In this document: positions 25,555 through 33,813 of the stretch, one piece after another
Position numbering within the stretch: position 1 is the stretch's first letter
How the letters are laid out: every line of letters begins with the position of its first letter
Assembly (NCBI RefSeq): GCF_000787775.1
Contig: NZ_BBPM01000013.1
Location: 99,480 to 163,479 of the forward strand
From: Streptacidiphilus carbonis
GTDB lineage: Bacteria; Actinomycetota; Actinomycetes; Streptomycetales; Streptomycetaceae
Direction of reading: 5' to 3'
DNA length: 64,000 nt
Translations under genes and position numbers: made by a program
The notes under the pieces: model-generated
The model's database searches: none
What the model was told of the DNA's origin: nothing
The model's input: only the letters and a program-made list of their open reading frames with translations

Positions 25555-25832
25555 TCACCGCGATCGTGCTCATCAAGACCACCGTCGACCGGATCCCCGA
25601 GATCGCCGAGTCGATCGCCGCGATCGACGGCGTCACCGAGGTGTACTCGGTGACCGGACAGCACGACCTGGTGGCGATGGTGCGGGTGCGCGCCCACGAG
25701 GAGCTGGCCGAAGTCATCCCGGGGCAGGTGAACAAGGTCCCCGGGGTGGAGTCCACCGAGACCCACATCGCCTTCCGCACCTACTCCCGCCACGACCTGG
25801 ACGCCGCCTTCGCCCTGGGCCTTGAGGACTAG
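25551..25832 (+). CDS. Stand-alone Lrp/AsnC ligand-binding (RAM) domain protein
   Basis: A 93-residue protein consisting only of the AsnC/RAM effector-binding domain: AIVLIKTTVDRIPEIAESIA, the central VTGQHDLVAMVRV and the closing VESTETHIAF. There is no DNA-binding helix-turn-helix, so it cannot be an ordinary Lrp regulator. Such proteins form alpha-beta barrel oligomers that bind amino acids. Translation is coupled to the rhomboid gene by the GTGA overlap, an association I cannot explain functionally. Confidence 0.92.
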   Translation: MITAIVLIKTTVDRIPEIAESIAAIDGVTEVYSVTGQHDLVAMVRVRAHEELAEVIPGQVNKVPGVESTETHIAFRTYSRHDLDAAFALGLED

Positions 25833-25855
25833 GTGCGGGCTGTGCATGGTTTGTC

Positions 25856-25875
25856 GCGCAGTTCCCCGCACCCCT
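25856..25875 (+). repeat. Palindromic intergenic element, copy D (left arm only)
   Basis: A 20-base left arm with one mismatch (CGCACCCCT instead of CGCGCCCCT), preceded by the extended flank GTGCATGGTTTGTC. The right arm is missing; the aminotransferase stop codon is only 22 bases away. It lies between two convergent genes. Confidence 0.75.
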
Positions 25876-25897
25876 GGGGGTCTGCGACTGGCAGCCT

Positions 25898-27271
25898 CTA
25901 CCCCCGACGGGTGTCCGGCACACAGCGCCCGCCCTCGGTCCGGTAGGCCCACTGCGCACCGTCGGTGACCAGCTCCCGCACCGCCTCCACAAAGCGGTCG
26001 ACATGCTCGTCCGGTGTGCCCGCGCCGAAGCTCACCCGGATGGCATTGAGGCTCCGCTCCCCCGGCAGCGACGCCTCCGGCGCCCCGCACTCGGACGGCG
26101 CAGCCGTCTCCCCGCCGAGCAGGGTCCGCACCAGCGGATGCGCGCAGAACAGGCCGTCCCGCACCCCGATGCCGTACTCCGCGGAGAGCGCCGCGGAGAA
26201 GTGCGAGCTGTTCCAGTCCTGGACGACGAAGGACAGCACGCCCACCCGCGGGTGCTCGTCGCCGAACAGGGTGAGCACCCTGACCTGCGGAATCCCGGCC
26301 AGCCCGGTCCGCAGACGGTCGATCAGGTACTGCTCGCGGGCCACCAGGGAGTCGAACCCGGCCTCGGTGAGAGCCCGGCAAGCGGAGGCGACGGCGTAGG
26401 CGCCGATGACGTTCGGCGAGCCGGCCTCGTGCCGCTGCGGACCCCGGTGCCACTCCACCGCCACCGAGCCGTCGGTCTCCCTGGCCACGGTGCGGCTGGC
26501 GCCGCCGCCGGCCAGATAGGGCTCGGCCTCGTCCAGCCAGTCGCTGCGGCCGGCCAGCACGCCCGCACCGAAGGGGGCGTAGAGCTTGTGCCCGGAGAAG
26601 GCGACCCAGTCGACGTCCAGCTCGCGGACCGAGACCGGGTGGTGCGGGGCCAACTGGGCGGCGTCCAGGACGATCCGCGCGCCGTGCCGGTGCGCGGTCC
26701 CGGCGAGCTCGCGGACCGGCCAGATCTCCCCGGTGACATTGGAGGCGCCGGTGACGCACACCAGCTTGGGGCCCTCGCCGCCGGCCGCGAGCGCCTCGTC
26801 CAGCGCCGCGACCGCCTGCTCCGGGGAGCGCGGGGCACGCAGATAGGTGACCGCCAGGTCGTGCTTGCGCCAGGGCAGCAGCGAGGCGTGGTGCTCGGTC
26901 TCGAAGGCGAACACCCTGGTCCCGGTCGGCAGCACGCCCGCCAGCAGGTTCAGCGAGTCGGTAGTGGCCCGGGTGAACACCACCTGGTCGTCCTCGCGCA
27001 GGTCCAGGAACTCGGCGACGGTGGCCCGGCTCTGCTCGAACAGGTCGGTGGACAGCTGCGAGAGGTAGCCGGCGCCGCGGTGCACGCTGCCGTAGTAGGG
27101 GGCGTAGGCGGCGACGTCGTCCCACACCCGCTGCAGGGCCGGCGCGCTGGCGGCGTAGTCGAGCGCGGCGTAGGTCACCTTCGCCCCGCTGACCAGCGGG
27201 ACCTCGACATCGCGGCCGAGCACGGACAGCGGCTGGCAGACACTGACGGAAGTTTTCGGGTACGCCGACAC
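25898..27271 (-). CDS. Class V aminotransferase, cysteine desulfurase-like, SAM-IV controlled
   Basis: A 457-residue PLP enzyme of the class V (NifS/CsdA-like) fold. The internal Lys that binds PLP is in AFSGHKLYAPFG, the His stacking on PLP in FETEHHASLLPW, and VLDAAQLAPHHP gives the Asp-Gln pair. The start is placed at the GTG before SVSAYPKT with GGAGGGG just upstream; the frame is open to 27412 but that part is the riboswitch. A SAM-IV riboswitch in its leader links it to methionine/cysteine supply, so a role in sulfur amino-acid turnover is likely, but the reaction (desulfurase, lyase or epimerase) is not determined. Confidence 0.9.
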   Translation of the reverse strand: MSAYPKTSVSVCQPLSVLGRDVEVPLVSGAKVTYAALDYAASAPALQRVWDDVAAYAPYYGSVHRGAGYLSQLSTDLFEQSRATVAEFLDLREDDQVVFTRATTDSLNLLAGVLPTGTRVFAFETEHHASLLPWRKHDLAVTYLRAPRSPEQAVAALDEALAAGGEGPKLVCVTGASNVTGEIWPVRELAGTAHRHGARIVLDAAQLAPHHPVSVRELDVDWVAFSGHKLYAPFGAGVLAGRSDWLDEAEPYLAGGGASRTVARETDGSVAVEWHRGPQRHEAGSPNVIGAYAVASACRALTEAGFDSLVAREQYLIDRLRTGLAGIPQVRVLTLFGDEHPRVGVLSFVVQDWNSSHFSAALSAEYGIGVRDGLFCAHPLVRTLLGGETAAPSECGAPEASLPGERSLNAIRVSFGAGTPDEHVDRFVEAVRELVTDGAQWAYRTEGGRCVPDTRRG

Positions 27272-27320
27272 AGACCCCTCCAGGGCATCCAGTGGATCCC
27301 TGGCGCAAGGCCTGATCAAA

Positions 27321-27460
27321 GGGGATCCGCGCTTGCCCCGCGGCGATGTTCCGAAGGGCCTGGTCGTCACCCGGAGGCACCCCGCCACGGACGGAGGGTT
27401 GCCGGACAGCAAGCCGGGGCCGTTGCGGTCGGATCAACCGCGTCGCTGTCACTCGTGACC
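27321..27460 (-). ncRNA. SAM-IV riboswitch
   Basis: On the minus strand the leader reads GGTCACGAGTGACAGCG, then CCCCGGCTTGCT, CCGGCAACCCTCC, the GGCGGGGTGCC turn, CCGGGTGACGACCAGG and finally GCAAGCGCGGATCC. These blocks and their order match SAM-IV, the actinobacterial S-adenosylmethionine riboswitch, including the GCAAGCGCGG pseudoknot strand at the 3' side. It ends about 50 bases before the aminotransferase GTG. High SAM should lower expression. Confidence 0.9.
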
Positions 27461-27518
27461 TGCTGAGAACTATGCCAGAGGTCCGCCCTGTGGGCGAACC
27501 CCCGTCCGGCATATGGAC

Positions 27519-28589
27519 CTATTTGTGCGTCGCCGCAGCCCAGCGGGCCAGCGTCGCCGCGGCCGCGCCCGAGTCGATGGACTCCGCGGTGCGCTTCATC
27601 GCCGCCGCCAGCTGCTCGGCCAGCGGTGCCTCGGTCTGGTCCAGGGCGACCAGGGCCGAGGCCGAGTTCAGCAGCACCGCGTCCCTGACCGGTCCCTGCT
27701 CGCCGGCCAGCACCCGGCGGGCCACCTCGGCGTTGTAGCTGGAGTCGGCCCCGCGCAGCGCCTCGATGCCGGCATGGGCGATGCCCACGTCCTGCGGGTC
27801 GAAACTGATCCGCTCGACGTCGCCGTTGCGGACCTGCCACACCGTGGAGGTCCCGGTGACGGTGAGTTCGTCCAGGCCGTCGTCGCCCCGGAACACCAGC
27901 GCGGAGGCGCCGCGCCGGGCCAGCACGCCGGCGATCAGGCCGGCCATCCTGGTGTCGAAGCAGCCCACGGCGTTGGCGCCGACCCGGGCCGGATTGGTGA
28001 GCGGGCCCAGCAGGTTGAACGCGGTCGGGACGCCGAGGCCGACGCGGGCCGGTCCGGCGTGCCGCATGGAGGGGTGGAACACCGGCGCCGGGCAGTAGGT
28101 GATCCCGGCCTCGACGGCGACCTCGGCGACCCGGGCCGGCGACAGCTCCAGATCGACGCCCAGCTTCTCCAGCACATCGGTCGCCCCGCTGGCGGAGGAC
28201 GCGGCCCGGTTGCCGTGCTTGACCACCAGCGCGCCGGCCCCGGCCGCGACGATCGCCGACATGGTGGAGATGTTGACGGTCTTGGCCCGGTCACCGCCGG
28301 TGCCCACGATGTCCACGGCCCGGCCGGGCACCTCTATCACCGTGGCGTGCGCGTACATGGAGTCGACCAGGCCGGCGATCTCGTCCACGGTCTCGCCCTT
28401 GGCCCGCAGGCCCACCAGGAAGCCGGCCACCTGGATCGGCGAGGCCTCCCCGGTCATGATCCGGTCCATCGCCCAGGCGGTCTCGTCGGCCGACAGGTCG
28501 GTACCGGCGATCAGCGCGCTCAGGAGGTCCGGCCAGGACCGCGCCTGCACGGGGTCGCCGCCGCCGTTCGCAGGAATCACGTTCGCCAT
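27519..28589 (-). CDS. trpD: Anthranilate phosphoribosyltransferase
   Basis: A 356-residue enzyme that joins anthranilate to PRPP in tryptophan synthesis. The PRPP-binding [14 protein letters not shown] and the anthranilate-site [21 protein letters not shown] motifs are intact, as is the GPLTNPA segment (read [14 protein letters not shown]). The ATG of MANVIPAN has GAGAGG upstream; longer readings are not supported. No other trp gene is near; trpD also stands alone beside the ctaE-qcr genes in mycobacteria and other actinomycetes. Regulation is not visible. Confidence 0.96.
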   Translation of the reverse strand: MANVIPANGGGDPVQARSWPDLLSALIAGTDLSADETAWAMDRIMTGEASPIQVAGFLVGLRAKGETVDEIAGLVDSMYAHATVIEVPGRAVDIVGTGGDRAKTVNISTMSAIVAAGAGALVVKHGNRAASSASGATDVLEKLGVDLELSPARVAEVAVEAGITYCPAPVFHPSMRHAGPARVGLGVPTAFNLLGPLTNPARVGANAVGCFDTRMAGLIAGVLARRGASALVFRGDDGLDELTVTGTSTVWQVRNGDVERISFDPQDVGIAHAGIEALRGADSSYNAEVARRVLAGEQGPVRDAVLLNSASALVALDQTEAPLAEQLAAAMKRTAESIDSGAAAATLARWAAATHK

Positions 28590-28663
28590 GGCCTGGGCCT
28601 CTCGGTGGAGTAGATAGGGAGAGGCCCAGCCTAGCGACCATGCAGACCGCCGAGTGGAAGATC

Positions 28664-29077
28664 TCAGCCGACGAGATGGTTCCGATCGCTGCGGAGCAGC
28701 GTCACCGCGGTCTCGGCGAGGCCTGCCGGGTCCACCGGCGCGGCGATGGCCGCGTCGGCGCGGCTCCAACCGGCGAGCCAGGAGTCCTGCGGGCGACCGA
28801 TCAGGACCAGCACCGGCGGGCAGCCGTAGACCTCGTCCTTCAGCTGCCGGCACAGCCCCATCCCGCCGACCGGGGTGGCCTCGCCGTCCAGCACCAGCAG
28901 GTCCAGCCGCCGACCGCCCTTGGCATGGGCGTCCAGCGCCTTCAGTACGGCGGGCGCGGTGGCGCACTCCAGGTACTGGAGCTCGGCCAGGTCCGCCGCC
29001 GGACGGTGTCCGAGCGCCAGCAGGACCTGCTCGCGCGTATTGCGGTCGTCGCTGTAGACAAGAACGTTCAGTGCCAT
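28664..29077 (-). CDS. Degenerate receiver-domain (pseudo-response-regulator) protein
   Basis: A 137-residue protein with the fold of a response-regulator receiver and no output domain. It keeps the acidic pair (VYSDDRN) and an Asp in the phosphoacceptor position ([10 protein letters not shown]), but where receivers have the conserved Lys (usually KP) the sequence is AAIAAPVDP, so normal phosphoryl chemistry is doubtful. The ATG has a GGGGGA-type ribosome site. It is divergent from the ctaE-qcr operon and has a Crp-like site 37 bases upstream. Function unknown. Confidence 0.82.
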   Translation of the reverse strand: MALNVLVYSDDRNTREQVLLALGHRPAADLAELQYLECATAPAVLKALDAHAKGGRRLDLLVLDGEATPVGGMGLCRQLKDEVYGCPPVLVLIGRPQDSWLAGWSRADAAIAAPVDPAGLAETAVTLLRSDRNHLVG

Positions 29078-29454
29078 GGTCCGTATCCCCCTGGGAGGTG
29101 GTCAGGCATGTGAGTGACCGGCGTCACTTCGGCTCGTGGCGGATGCTACTCCGCTCCTACCCCGATCAGCACCGGTGCGCACCGGGAAGATCGGGACGGT
29201 TCCGGCCCCGGCTCCGGCCCCGGCTCCGCGCCCGCAGCGCGGGGCCTCCGGGCCGAGCGCCGTCCGGCCGTTCAGGCTTCACCATTTCGAGGGACCCGGC
29301 GGCCTGTCGCGCGCGGGGCCGCCGGACCCTGCCCCCGGCCATCCGGGCTACCTGCGAGGTCGTCAGGGGTGCGACCACCGCCGGAGGGTACGTCACCAGC
29401 CGGACACACCGAGGAACACCCCCCGGAGTGAAGACGGAATAAGCGACCGACATA
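29078..29454. other. Divergent control region before the ctaE-qcrCAB operon
   Basis: No convincing gene lies here. It holds the Crp-like site at 29114-29127, a short GC-rich direct repeat (GGCCCCGGCTCC copies at 29206-29229) and the ctaE leader. I could not identify a clear -10/-35 pair. The leader just before ctaE has GGAG about 27 bases and GGA about 14 bases from the ATG, a poor ribosome site. Confidence 0.5.
29114..29127. promoter_or_regulatory. Crp-type operator between the pseudo-receiver and ctaE
   Basis: GTGACCGGCGTCAC fits GTG-N6-GNCAC exactly and is a palindrome with one more paired base on each side (AGTGAC...GTCACT). In Corynebacterium the Crp homologue GlxR controls the cta and qcr genes, so a role in respiratory gene control is plausible. 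Distance is 37 bases to the minus-strand gene and about 330 to ctaE. Confidence 0.55.
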
Positions 29455-30075
29455 ATGACCGTCGTGGCGACAGCAACTGCAGTAGATACCGGGCACGCAC
29501 ACGGATCGGTCAACCGGCCGAATCTGGTCAGCGTCGGAACCATCGTCTGGCTGGCTTCCGAGCTGATGTTCTTCGCGGCCCTCTTCGCGATGTACTTCAC
29601 ACTCCGCTCGGTGACCGGGACGGAGTACTGGCACTCAATCAACGAAGCCCTCAACGTTCCCTTCGCGTCGGTGAACACCACGATCCTGGTGCTCTCCTCC
29701 TTCACCTGCCAGATGGGTGTCTTCGCCGCCGAGCGCGGCGACGTGAAGAAGCTCAGGGCCTGGTTCATCGTCACCTTCATCATGGGTGCGATGTTCATCG
29801 GCGGTCAGATCTTCGAGTACACGGACCTGGTCAGGCACGACCACCTGTCCCTGTCCTCGGGCCCCTACGGTTCGGTGTTCTACCTGACCACCGGCTTCCA
29901 CGGCATGCACGTGACGGGTGGTCTGATCGCCTTCCTGCTGGTCCTCGGCCGTACGTACGCCGCCAAGCGGTTCACGCACGAGCAGGCCACGGCGGCGATC
30001 GTCGTGTCCTACTACTGGCACTTCGTCGACGTGGTCTGGATCGGCCTCTTCGCGACCATTTATCTGATCAAGTAG
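29455..30075 (+). CDS. ctaE: Cytochrome c oxidase subunit III
   Basis: A 206-residue membrane protein with five predicted helices, the short actinobacterial form of subunit III. Family signatures include [17 protein letters not shown], the FHGMHVTGG segment and the closing [14 protein letters not shown]. It stabilises the proton-pumping aa3 oxidase. It is the first gene of ctaE-qcrCAB, the order that goes with the fused bcc-aa3 supercomplex of actinobacteria. A 107-base gap separates it from qcrC. GTG at 29464 is a possible alternative start. Confidence 0.97.
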   Translation: MTVVATATAVDTGHAHGSVNRPNLVSVGTIVWLASELMFFAALFAMYFTLRSVTGTEYWHSINEALNVPFASVNTTILVLSSFTCQMGVFAAERGDVKKLRAWFIVTFIMGAMFIGGQIFEYTDLVRHDHLSLSSGPYGSVFYLTTGFHGMHVTGGLIAFLLVLGRTYAAKRFTHEQATAAIVVSYYWHFVDVVWIGLFATIYLIK

Positions 30076-30182
30076 GCCAGGGTCGGACCGTCCTCTCGGC
30101 ACACCGCCGGGCGGTCCCCACAGACCGACCTGACGGTCAACCAGACTCCAGACGCTCCAGATCCTCACACCGGGGTTAATCC

Positions 30183-30989
30183 GTGAAAAAGCTCTCCGCA
30201 CGACGGCGCCACCCGCTGGCAGCGCTCGTCGTCCTACTCTTTGCGCTGGCGACGACCGGGGGGCTGTACGCGGCGTTCGCGCCGGCCGGCAGCGCCCAGG
30301 CCGACAGCAGCCAGTCCCTGCAGATCGAGCAGGGCAAGAAGCTGTTCGCCGTGGGCTGCTCCAGCTGCCACGCTCTCAGCGGCGAAGGGACGAAGGACGG
30401 CCCCAGCCTGGTGGGTGTGGGCTCCGCCTCCGTGGACTTCCAGGTGGGCACCGGCCGTATGCCGGCCCAGCAGCCCGGTGCGCAGGTCCCCGCCAAGAAG
30501 GTGATCTACACCCAGGACGAGATCAACGAGCTGGCCGCCTACGTGGCCTCCCTCGGTGCCGGCCCGTCGATCCCCACGGCTGAGCAGTACAACGCCGCGG
30601 GCGACGTCGCCAAGGGTGGAGAGCTGTTCCGTACCAACTGCGCGCAGTGCCACAACTTCGCCGGTTCCGGCGGCGCGCTGTCCGAGGGCAAGTACGCGCC
30701 CTCGCTGGACGGCGTGAGCGCCAAGCACCTCTACGAGGCCATGCTCACCGGCCCGCAGAACATGCCGTCCTTCCCGGAAAGCACCCTGTCCCAGCAGAAC
30801 AAGCAGGACATCATCGCCTACGTGCAGCGCACCACCAACCCGGCGAAGAACCCCAGCTACGGCGGTCTGACCCTGGGCGCACTCGGCCCGGTGACCGAGG
30901 GCCTGTTCGGCTGGATCTTCGCGCTGGGCGCCCTGATCGGTATCGCGATCTGGATCGCCGCCCGCACCCCCAAGGCCAAGAAGTCATGA
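30183..30989 (+). CDS. qcrC: Dihaem cytochrome c subunit of the bcc complex
   Basis: A 268-residue membrane-bound cytochrome with two haem c sites, CSSCH (about residue 60) and CAQCH (about residue 155). It has an N-terminal membrane anchor (PLAALVVLLFALATTGGLYA) and a C-terminal one (GLFGWIFALGALIGIAIWI). Met ligands are likely in RMPAQQPG and MPSFPEST. It carries electrons from the Rieske protein directly to the aa3 oxidase, replacing soluble cytochrome c in these organisms. The stop overlaps the qcrA start (ATGA). The GTG start is at 30183. Confidence 0.97.
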   Translation: MKKLSARRRHPLAALVVLLFALATTGGLYAAFAPAGSAQADSSQSLQIEQGKKLFAVGCSSCHALSGEGTKDGPSLVGVGSASVDFQVGTGRMPAQQPGAQVPAKKVIYTQDEINELAAYVASLGAGPSIPTAEQYNAAGDVAKGGELFRTNCAQCHNFAGSGGALSEGKYAPSLDGVSAKHLYEAMLTGPQNMPSFPESTLSQQNKQDIIAYVQRTTNPAKNPSYGGLTLGALGPVTEGLFGWIFALGALIGIAIWIAARTPKAKKS

Positions 30990-32053
30990 CGAGCCAGGAC
31001 AACATGTCTGAAGAACACCTGCCGGAGGCCCACGGGGCCCACGGCGGAGAGCTCGCCGTCCACGGCGACGCCTTCGCCGATCCGGGGCTGCCGCCCCACG
31101 AGCACCGCCGTACCGACATCGACGAGCACGCCGCCGCGAGGGCGGAGCGCCAGGTGGCGATGTGGTTCCTGCTCTCGATGGTCGCGACGATCGGCTTCAT
31201 CGCGTCCTATGTGCTCTTCAAGCCGGGGCCGGAGACCGGGAACACGGTCTACATCTTCCCGCTGGGCCACATCAGCAGGCTCAACTTCTCGCTGGGCATG
31301 ACCCTCGGCGTCTCGCTGTTCGCCATCGGCGCCGGCGCGGTCCACTGGGCCCGCACGCTGATGTCGGACGAGGAGCACATCGCCGAGCGCCACCCGATCG
31401 AGGCCACCCCCGAGGTCCGCGAGCAGGTCTTCGCCGACTTCCGCCAGGGTGCCAAGGAGAGCGGCTTCGGCCGTCGCAAGCTGATCCGCAACACGATGAT
31501 CGGCGCCATGGCGATGGTCCCGCTGTCCGCGGTGGTGCTGTTCCGCGACCTCGGTCCGCTGCCGGAGAAGAAGCTCGACTCCACCGAGTGGGCCAAGGGC
31601 AAGCGCCTGGTCAACATGAACACCAACGAGCCGATGAAGGCCTCGGACATCACGGTGGGCTCGCTGACCTTCGCCAAGCCGGAAGGCGTGGAGGAGAGCG
31701 ACGAGAACTTCCAGGAGGTCATCGCCAAGGCCGCGGTGATGCTGGTCCGGATGCAGCCCGGTGACATCAAGGACAAGGCGTCCGCAGGCTGGGGCTACGA
31801 GGGCGTCCTCTGCTACTCCAAGATCTGCACCCACGTCGGCTGCCCGATCAGCCTCTACGAGCAGCAGACGCACCACGTCCTCTGCCCGTGCCACCAGTCG
31901 ACCTTCGACCTCTCCGACGGCGGCCGAGTGATCTTCGGCCCGGCCGGGCACCCCCTGCCGCAGCTGCAGATCTCGGTCAACGGCGACGGCTACCTCGAGG
32001 CGCTCGGCGACTTCAGCAAGCCCGTCGGCCCCGGCTTCTGGGAGCGCAGCTAA
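30986..32053 (+). CDS. qcrA: Rieske iron-sulfur subunit of the bcc complex
   Basis: A 355-residue protein carrying the [2Fe-2S] Rieske cluster with ligands CTHVGC and CPCHQS, about residues 280-310. Three predicted membrane helices precede it, the actinobacterial layout rather than the usual single anchor. The N-terminus is His/Asp/Glu-rich. It takes electrons from menaquinol and passes them to QcrC. The ATG at 30986 overlaps the qcrC stop; a second ATG at 31004, preceded by AGGA, may be the real start. Two bases separate its stop from qcrB. Confidence 0.96.
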   Translation: MTSQDNMSEEHLPEAHGAHGGELAVHGDAFADPGLPPHEHRRTDIDEHAAARAERQVAMWFLLSMVATIGFIASYVLFKPGPETGNTVYIFPLGHISRLNFSLGMTLGVSLFAIGAGAVHWARTLMSDEEHIAERHPIEATPEVREQVFADFRQGAKESGFGRRKLIRNTMIGAMAMVPLSAVVLFRDLGPLPEKKLDSTEWAKGKRLVNMNTNEPMKASDITVGSLTFAKPEGVEESDENFQEVIAKAAVMLVRMQPGDIKDKASAGWGYEGVLCYSKICTHVGCPISLYEQQTHHVLCPCHQSTFDLSDGGRVIFGPAGHPLPQLQISVNGDGYLEALGDFSKPVGPGFWERS

Positions 32054-32055
32054 CC

Positions 32056-33732
32056 ATGACCACTCACGCGGAACCCACATCGGTCGGCGACCACGACGAC
32101 CACCAGGTCGGCCACAGCGAGGCCGGCGTCGACCAGGCCCACATCGGCGAGAAGGCCGCGGACTGGGTCGACGGCCGACTCGGCGTCTACGGTCTGGCCA
32201 AGGCCAACCTGCGGAAGATCTTCCCGGACCACTGGTCCTTCATGCTCGGCGAGATCTGCCTCTACAGCTTCATCATCATCATCCTCACCGGCGTCTACCT
32301 GACGCTGTTCTTCACCCCCAGCATGGGTGAGGTCGTCTACCACGGCTCCTACACCCCGCTGAACGGCATCCGCATGTCGGAGGCCTACAAGTCGACCCTG
32401 GACATCAGCTTCGACGTCCGCGGCGGCCTGCTGATCCGTCAGATCCACCACTGGGCGGCCATCGTCTTCGTGGCGGCCATGCTGGTGCACATGATGCGCG
32501 TCTTCTTCACCGGCGCGTTCCGCAAGCCCCGCGAGATCAACTGGCTGTTCGGCTTCCTGCTGCTCTTCCTGGGCATGTTCGACGGCTTCATGGGCTACTC
32601 CCTCCCGGACGACCTGCTGTCCGGCACGGGTATCCGCTTCATGGAGGGCGCGATCCTGTCGATGCCGATCGTCGGCACCTACATCGCGATGTTCCTGTAC
32701 GGGGGCCAGTTCCCCGGCAACGACATCATCCCGCGCTTCTACACCATCCACGTGCTGCTGATCCCGGGCATCATGCTGGGCCTGCTGGTGGCCCACCTGA
32801 TCCTGGTCTTCTACCACAAGCACACCCAGTTCGCGGGCCCCGGCCGCACCGAGAAGAACGTCATCGGCATGCCGCTGATGCCGGTCTACATGGCCAAGGC
32901 GGGAGGCTTCTTCTTCCTGGTCTTCGGTGTCATCGCGATGGTCTCGGCGATCGCCTCGGTCAACCCGATCTGGGCCTACGGCCCCTACCGCCCCGACCAG
33001 GTGTCCACCGACGCCCAGCCGGACTGGTACATGGGCTTCTCCGAGGGCCTGATCCGCATCATGCCGGGCTGGGAGATCAGAGCCTGGGGCCACACCCTGG
33101 TCCTCGGCGTCTTCATCCCGCTGATGATCTTCGGCCTGGTGATGATCGTGATCGCGGTCTACCCCTTCCTGGAGGGGTGGATCACCGGCGACAAGCGCGA
33201 GCACCACATCCTGGACCGCCCGCGCAACGCGCCGATGCGCACCGCGTTCGGCGTGGCCTGGATCACGGAGTACATCATCCTGCTGATCGCGGGTGGCAAC
33301 GACCTGTTCGCCACGCACTTCAACCTGTCGATCAACACCATCACCTGGGCCTGCCGGATCCTCTTCTTCGTCGGCCCGGTGATCGCCTTCACCATCACCA
33401 AGCGCTGGTGCATCGGTCTGCAGCGCAACGACCGGGACAAGGTCCTGCACGGCCGGGAGACCGGCACCATCAAGCGGCTGCCGCACGGTGAGTTCATCGA
33501 GGTGCACGCCCAGCTCTCCCCGGAGGCGCTGCACACCATCACCGCGCACGAGCAGTTCCAGCCGATGGAGCTGCCCGCCGAGGTGGACGAGAACGGCGTC
33601 AAGCGCAAGGTCTCGCTGCTGACGAGGACCCGCGCCAAGCTCTCGCAGAGCTACTTCGGCGAGGCGGCGCAGATCCCCAAGCCGACCCCGGAGGAGCACG
33701 CCGAGATCACCAGCGGCCACGGCCACCACTGA
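32056..33732 (+). CDS. qcrB: Cytochrome b subunit of the bcc complex
   Basis: A 558-residue membrane protein that oxidises menaquinol and carries two haems b. The haem-ligand regions are RQIHHWAAIVF with HMMRVFF, and TIHVLLIPG with AHLILVFYHKH. The Qo-site PDW-type motif appears as QPDWYMGF. About nine membrane helices are followed by a 130-residue soluble C-terminal tail, longer than in mitochondria and normal for actinobacteria. The ATG is two bases past the qcrA stop. QcrB is the target of Q203-type inhibitors in mycobacteria. A strong hairpin follows. Confidence 0.97.
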   Translation: MTTHAEPTSVGDHDDHQVGHSEAGVDQAHIGEKAADWVDGRLGVYGLAKANLRKIFPDHWSFMLGEICLYSFIIIILTGVYLTLFFTPSMGEVVYHGSYTPLNGIRMSEAYKSTLDISFDVRGGLLIRQIHHWAAIVFVAAMLVHMMRVFFTGAFRKPREINWLFGFLLLFLGMFDGFMGYSLPDDLLSGTGIRFMEGAILSMPIVGTYIAMFLYGGQFPGNDIIPRFYTIHVLLIPGIMLGLLVAHLILVFYHKHTQFAGPGRTEKNVIGMPLMPVYMAKAGGFFFLVFGVIAMVSAIASVNPIWAYGPYRPDQVSTDAQPDWYMGFSEGLIRIMPGWEIRAWGHTLVLGVFIPLMIFGLVMIVIAVYPFLEGWITGDKREHHILDRPRNAPMRTAFGVAWITEYIILLIAGGNDLFATHFNLSINTITWACRILFFVGPVIAFTITKRWCIGLQRNDRDKVLHGRETGTIKRLPHGEFIEVHAQLSPEALHTITAHEQFQPMELPAEVDENGVKRKVSLLTRTRAKLSQSYFGEAAQIPKPTPEEHAEITSGHGHH

Positions 33733-33753
33733 TCTCCGCTCCACGGCACCCGC

Positions 33754-33804
33754 AGCACCCCGAAGGGCCCCTCCCGCACTGCGGGAGGGGCCCTTCGGGG
33801 TGCT
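33754..33804. terminator. Bidirectional terminator between qcrB and the MFS exporter
   Basis: A 24-base uninterrupted stem beginning AGCACCCCGAAGGGCCCC with a three-base loop. It starts 22 bases after the qcrB stop and ends 10 bases before the 3' end of the opposing MFS gene. The symmetry suits termination from both sides. Confidence 0.88.
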
Positions 33805-33813
33805 GACGCCGGT

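Noticed and set aside
29206..29229. Short GC-rich direct repeat in the ctaE upstream region as a binding site
   Set aside because: Simple-sequence GGCCCCGGCTCC copies are common by chance in such GC-rich DNA and lack symmetry.
32050..33744. 564-codon open frame antisense to qcrB
   Set aside because: The translation is rich in His/Asp/Gln without any motif; qcrB on the other strand accounts for the openness.
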